A stretch of DNA of 64,000 nt from an uncultured Aquiluna sp. (GTDB taxonomy: Bacteria > Actinomycetota > Actinomycetes > Actinomycetales > Microbacteriaceae), in contig CAJXOD010000001.1 of the NCBI GenBank assembly GCA_913057795.1, positions 1 to 64,000 on the forward strand. The letters run 5' to 3'. Under the pieces are notes generated by a model. The model searched no databases. It saw nothing but the letters and a program-made list of their open reading frames with translations, and had not been told where the DNA came from. This document shows positions 60,704 to 64,000 of the stretch, in pieces. The stretch's first letter is position 1. Each line of letters begins with the position of its first letter. The position numbers and the translations under genes are program-made.

Positions 60704-61404
60704 TGAAGCCACGCATCGTTGTCGCTGACACTTCAAAAGAGCTTTTGAGCCAAGCTGCTGCGGATTTTTTGGCATTGGTTTCCGAAGTTTTAGAATCAAA
60801 GCCCGTCGCGAACATTATTTTGACCGGTGGTAGCCTCGGCATCGCCATGGTTGGAGAGCTCGCCAAGCTGAATCTCGATCTTTCAAAAGTAAGGTTTATG
60901 TTTGGCGATGAGCGCTTTGTTGCTCTGGATCACGAGGACCGGAACGAACATCAAGGAATTTCTGTTTTCCCCGAGTTGGCAACTCGATCGCTGCTTCGTT
61001 ACCCTGCTTCCGACACTGAACTTTTGGCGGGGCAGGCCCTGATGAACAAGGCCATGACGATTTCTTACGGTAGCTCCGAGGACACCTCGGATGTTTTTGA
61101 TCTGGTTATTTTAGGAGTGGGGCCTGACGGGCACGTGGCATCGCTATTTCCGGGACATCAGAGCAATGGGGAATGGATTACTGCGGAGTGGGACTCACCC
61201 AAGCCGCCATCTGAGCGGCTAAGTCTTAGCTACCGCGCGCTAAATCGAGCAAATCAGGTTTGGTTTTTAGCCTCCGGAGCACAAAAAGCAGCTGTAGTAA
61301 GTTCGGCTTTAGGCGACCCAAATTGCGAGCTTCCCCTGGCTAAGGTAAAGGGACTGCAATCAACCAGCTGGTACTTGGATAAAGAGCTTAGCGACGCGCT
61401 TTAG
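60703..61404 (+). CDS. pgl: 6-phosphogluconolactonase
   Basis: Pgl opens the lactone made by Zwf. The 233-residue protein has the family motifs NIILTGGSLGIAMVGEL, RFMFGDERFVALDHEDRNEHQG and VILGVGPDGHVASLFPGH. It is the last gene of the pentose phosphate operon, which lacks gnd (6-phosphogluconate dehydrogenase). The 3' end overlaps the convergent rbpA-like gene by 17 bases. Confidence 0.93.
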   Translation: MKPRIVVADTSKELLSQAAADFLALVSEVLESKPVANIILTGGSLGIAMVGELAKLNLDLSKVRFMFGDERFVALDHEDRNEHQGISVFPELATRSLLRYPASDTELLAGQALMNKAMTISYGSSEDTSDVFDLVILGVGPDGHVASLFPGHQSNGEWITAEWDSPKPPSERLSLSYRALNRANQVWFLASGAQKAAVVSSALGDPNCELPLAKVKGLQSTSWYLDKELSDAL

Positions 61405-61765
61405 CAGCGTCAGCTGCACGCTGTCTGCGGTTGCGAATCGAATCTAGGGCCTCGGCTAAAATCTGCTCGGCCTCGTCGTCTGTTCTGCGCTCTTTTACGT
61501 ATGCGAGATGAGTCTTGTATGGCTCAATCTTTGCAACCTGGGGAGGGTTTGCCTTGTCCATGCCTGCCGGTAGGCCGCAGTGAGGACAATCAATCTCTTT
61601 AGGTAAGTCTTCCTCGTTGACGCTGGCTGCAAAAAGTGGATTAATCTCGTGGCCATTTGAACAGAAGAAGCTAAGAGCAATCTTCTCTACCTGATGGCCG
61701 CGATCCTGCTCGCCCATTGGGCCAGCACCGACGCGTGCTCCGCGAATTGAAGGTGAGCTCGACAT
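61388..61765 (-). CDS. RbpA-like RNA polymerase-binding protein, second paralog
   Basis: This 125-residue protein is the second RbpA-family member, close to the streptomycete RbpB form: IRGARVGAGPMGEQDRG near the N-terminus, then Cys35, His39, Cys60 and Cys63 as zinc ligands, and the sigma-interacting EPYKTHLAYVKERRTDDEAEQ. I chose the ATG overlapping the secG stop (TGATG) over an upstream in-frame start 18 residues earlier, because homologs begin near that point. Its neighbours (pgl, secG, tpiA, pgk) are the same as in streptomycetes. Confidence 0.9.
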   Translation of the reverse strand: MSSSPSIRGARVGAGPMGEQDRGHQVEKIALSFFCSNGHEINPLFAASVNEEDLPKEIDCPHCGLPAGMDKANPPQVAKIEPYKTHLAYVKERRTDDEAEQILAEALDSIRNRRQRAADAAKARR

Positions 61766-62013
61766 CAGGCCCATCCGAATCTTGTAAATAGGCCCAATAT
61801 GATGATGACTGACACCCAAACCAAACCAAGAACAACCGTGATTCGGTTGAGGTTACGCTCGGCCACGCCGGATGAGTTCATGGAGCTTGTTACTCCGCCG
61901 CCAAACATCTCCGCGACTCCTCCACCTCGACCCTTGTGAAGCAAAATCATCAAGATTAGAAGCACACTGGTTATTGCAAGCAATACCAATAGCGCTGTTT
62001 GTAGGGCAGCCAT
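61765..62013 (-). CDS. secG: Preprotein translocase subunit SecG
   Basis: SecG is a small subunit of the SecYEG channel. The 82-residue protein has two membrane helices (about 3-23 and 55-77) joined by the conserved loop HKGRGGGVAEMFGGG. It lies between tpiA and the rbpA-like gene, the common actinobacterial order, and overlaps the latter by one base. Confidence 0.93.
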   Translation of the reverse strand: MAALQTALLVLLAITSVLLILMILLHKGRGGGVAEMFGGGVTSSMNSSGVAERNLNRITVVLGLVWVSVIIILGLFTRFGWA

Positions 62014-62046
62014 CTATTTCCTCATTCTCTTTTCAAACCTTGTAAA

Positions 62047-62829
62047 TTATAGGACTATGTGCTTTTTGAAGCGCGAAATTCCGGAAAACTCTTCTGCATC
62101 CAAGGACGCACCGCCTACTAGCACACCATCAACCTGCTCAGATTGCAAGAAACCTGCGACATTATTTGCCTTTACTGAGCCCCCGTAGAGAATTCGCGAG
62201 TTGGCGGCATCGTCTCCAAAATTGGCTTGGAGCGCCTTTCTGATAGCTGTTGCGACTTCGCTGGCCTCTTGAGCCGTTGCGACTTTCCCAGTTCCGATTG
62301 CCCAAACTGGTTCGTAGGCGATAACAAAGTCCCCGAGAACCTTGTGGCCGCTAAGTGCGTTGATTGTCTGAATTATCGGCACCGCGGACTGCCCTTGGGT
62401 CTCAAGTTCTTCAAGGGTCTCCCCTACGCAAATGATAGGAATAAGGTTATTTTCCCAGGCAGCGGCAACCTTTTGCTGGACTACTGAGTCATCCTCTGCG
62501 TGATACGTGCGACGTTCCGAGTGCCCGACGAGTACGTATTCTACGTTCAGCTTAGATAGCATTTGCCCAGAGATTTCGCCGGTGTAGGCGCCGGACGCAT
62601 GCTGGGATAAGTCCTGAGCACCCAGTTTTATCTCGAATTTCTCGGCATCTATAAGGGTTTGAGCGCTTCGGAGATCAGTAAATGGCGGGAAAACCACGAC
62701 TTCGACTTCACCAAAGTCATGGTCGGCATCATTTAGAGTCCATGACAGCTTCTGCACCAGGGCAATCGCCTGAAGGTGATCAAGGTTCATTTTCCAATTG
62801 CCAGCAATCAGTGGCGTGCGGTTAGTCAT
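62047..62829 (-). CDS. tpiA: Triosephosphate isomerase
   Basis: TpiA interconverts dihydroxyacetone phosphate and glyceraldehyde-3-phosphate. The 260-residue protein has NWKMN (Lys), LVGHSERRTY (His) and YEPVWAIGTGKVA (Glu) and the phosphate loop ILYGGSVKANN. I chose ATG 62829, which overlaps the pgk stop by eight bases; a longer in-frame extension reads into pgk and is not homologous. It belongs to the pgk-tpiA-secG-rbpA2 transcript. Confidence 0.95.
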   Translation of the reverse strand: MTNRTPLIAGNWKMNLDHLQAIALVQKLSWTLNDADHDFGEVEVVVFPPFTDLRSAQTLIDAEKFEIKLGAQDLSQHASGAYTGEISGQMLSKLNVEYVLVGHSERRTYHAEDDSVVQQKVAAAWENNLIPIICVGETLEELETQGQSAVPIIQTINALSGHKVLGDFVIAYEPVWAIGTGKVATAQEASEVATAIRKALQANFGDDAANSRILYGGSVKANNVAGFLQSEQVDGVLVGGASLDAEEFSGISRFKKHIVL

Positions 62830-64000
62830 TAAGGACCTCCAGTCCTGGCAGCGTCTTACCCTCAAGGTACTCAAGGCTTGCACCACCACCGGTTGAAATG
62901 TGACCAAAGCTGGCCTCATCAAATCCAAGCGCCCTAACCGCAGCTGCGGAGTCCCCGCCCCCGACAACCGATAGTCCGGTCACTTGGGTTAGAGCTTCTG
63001 CCACAACCTTCGTGCCGTGAGCGAAGTTCGGAAATTCGAATACTCCCATCGGACCGTTCCAGAAGACGGTTTTAGAGCTTGCAACGGCTTCGGCGAAAAT
63101 TTTGGCGCTCTCTGGGCCAATGTCGAGCCCTAAAACTTCGGCGCCTAGTTCAGACTCTTCGATGGCATCTGCCTGCACAGTTTTGTGCGTAGCTTCGGCT
63201 GAAAAACTAGATGCAATTTCTATGTCAGTCGGCAGAATAATTTGCACACCCAAGTCCGCGGCCTGCTTCAGAAGATCTCTAGTGGTTTCGACTTGATCTT
63301 CCTCCAGCAAGCTTTTGCCTACGTTATGCCCCATTGCCTTCAGCACGGTGAAGACCATACCTCCGCCAATTGCCAGCCTGTCCACCTTTGGTAACAGATG
63401 CCCTATTACAGCAAGCTTGTCCGAGACCTTAGAGCCGCCGAGCACGACCGTGTAGGGACGGGATGGCGTTGTTGTTAGTCGGTCCAGAACTTTGAGCTCT
63501 GCCTCAACCAGTAATCCTGCGTAGCTCGGTAAAAGGCCAGCGAGCTCATAAACACTGGCTTGCTTTCGGTGAACAACACCAAAACCGTCAGAAACCATGA
63601 TGTCTGCCATCGTCGCGAGTTCTCTGGCAAACGCCGCGCGCTGCTGTGGGTCGCTGGAGGTCTCCGCAGCGTTGAAGCGGAGGTTTTCAAGCAGTGCTAC
63701 TTCGCCGTCCTTCAGGGAGGAGGTCAGAGCCTGTGCAAGGTCCCCAGTGCACTCGGGAGAGAACTTTACGTCTTTACCCAGTAGTTCTTGGAGACGTGTC
63801 GCAACTGGAGCAAGGGATAATTCGGCCTCGCGTTCCTTTGGGCGACCAAGGTGTGATGCCAGTATGACCTTCGCACCAGCGCCGACAAGCCTGTTGATGG
63901 TCTCCAGAGAAGCTCGAATACGACCGTCATCTGTGATCTGCGAATTAGACAGAGGCACATTGAGGTCGCAGCGAACTATAACTGCCTTGGATCGAAGATC
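62822..64000 (-). CDS. pgk: Phosphoglycerate kinase (5' end outside window)
   Basis: Pgk makes ATP from 1,3-bisphosphoglycerate. The visible part covers about 392 residues and has the substrate-binding start VIVRCDLNVPL and LASHLGRPK, the hinge VLGGSKVSDKLAVI, and the C-terminal nucleotide loop WNGPMGVFEFPNFAHGT with GGGDSAAA. The reading frame is open to the last base, and about ten N-terminal residues are missing. It is followed by tpiA with an eight-base overlap. Confidence 0.95.
   Translation of the reverse strand, partial: DLRSKAVIVRCDLNVPLSNSQITDDGRIRASLETINRLVGAGAKVILASHLGRPKEREAELSLAPVATRLQELLGKDVKFSPECTGDLAQALTSSLKDGEVALLENLRFNAAETSSDPQQRAAFARELATMADIMVSDGFGVVHRKQASVYELAGLLPSYAGLLVEAELKVLDRLTTTPSRPYTVVLGGSKVSDKLAVIGHLLPKVDRLAIGGGMVFTVLKAMGHNVGKSLLEEDQVETTRDLLKQAADLGVQIILPTDIEIASSFSAEATHKTVQADAIEESELGAEVLGLDIGPESAKIFAEAVASSKTVFWNGPMGVFEFPNFAHGTKVVAEALTQVTGLSVVGGGDSAAAVRALGFDEASFGHISTGGGASLEYLEGKTLPGLEVLND

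Noticed and set aside
1..64000. CRISPR arrays, insertion sequences, prophage or integrons
   Set aside because: No regularly spaced identical repeats, transposase, integrase or phage genes were seen; the only tandem repeat has three degenerate copies without spacers.

Overview
The window is about 64 kb of ordinary chromosome from a small-genome actinobacterium. The markers are actinobacterial: SepF/YggT/DivIVA, RbpA-type RNA polymerase-binding proteins, PafB/PafC, HelY, OpcA, DUF3043, DUF3099, and a bcc-aa3 respiratory chain with a diheme QcrC and a short CtaF. Base composition near 50% GC, very tight packing, frequent GTG/TTG starts and loss of the proteasome genes from their usual locus point to Microbacteriaceae, most likely the freshwater Luna group (Rhodoluna/Aquiluna-like). 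That assignment is inference. There are no phage genes, insertion sequences or CRISPR arrays. The only RNA gene I can support is one tRNA-Leu(GAG).

Layout. 0-6.3 kb: division and envelope cluster sepF-yggT-divIVA-lspA-rluD running into dnaE, which carries a one-base frameshift. 6.3-13 kb: flavin reductase, hisD-nrdR-pyrD, aldo/keto reductase, DUF3043, M20 peptidase and erpA. 13-20.7 kb: aerobic respiration, with ctaC-ctaD-ctaF facing ctaE-qcrC-qcrA-qcrB across a 511-bp gap. That gap holds a degenerate ~104-bp tandem triplication of the ctaF 3' end, palindromes and a terminator. 20.7-24 kb: trpD (second one-base frameshift), YczE-like membrane protein, GDPD and rbpA. 23.7-34.2 kb: an unbroken 11-gene minus-strand cluster, HAD-trmI-FKBP-pafB-pafC-orf-tatA-tatC-helY-lnt-ppm. 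34.3-41.6 kb: PAC2 protein, uppP with a small acidic partner, tRNA-Leu, sirtuin, histidine phosphatase, GT4 glycosyltransferase, alpha/beta hydrolase, exonuclease, bL31B, and an ABC ATPase preceded by a 45-residue ORF. 41.8-45.9 kb: serB, fabG-fabI, DUF3099, a small zinc-ribbon-like protein, SURF1 and bioY. 45.9-50 kb: suf operon sufB-sufD-Rieske ferredoxin-sufC-sufT. 50-53.4 kb: ctaA-photolyase and ctaB. 53.5-64 kb: pentose phosphate operon tkt-tal-pgi-zwf-opcA-pgl facing rbpA2-secG-tpiA-pgk; pgk runs off the right edge.

How the genes fit together. Copper- and heme-dependent respiration is nearly complete here: oxidase subunits I-IV, the bcc complex, heme A synthesis by CtaA and CtaB, and the SURF1 assembly factor. 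The iron-sulfur machinery (suf, erpA) would supply Rieske and other clusters, and the sufB/ctaA intergenic region carries a DtxR/IdeR-like box and a separate perfect inverted repeat. Lipoprotein maturation is represented by lspA and lnt, and lipid-linked sugar supply by uppP and ppm. Twin-arginine export comes from tatA and tatC.

The most notable things are two single-base frameshifts in otherwise intact housekeeping genes (sequencing error or very recent mutation), the tandem repeat after ctaF, a consistent set of leaderless-type promoters (a TANNNT -10 box 6-7 nt before the start codon), the likely suf/ctaA control region, and a small unannotated ORF before the ABC ATPase. I did not find a convincing new multi-gene system.
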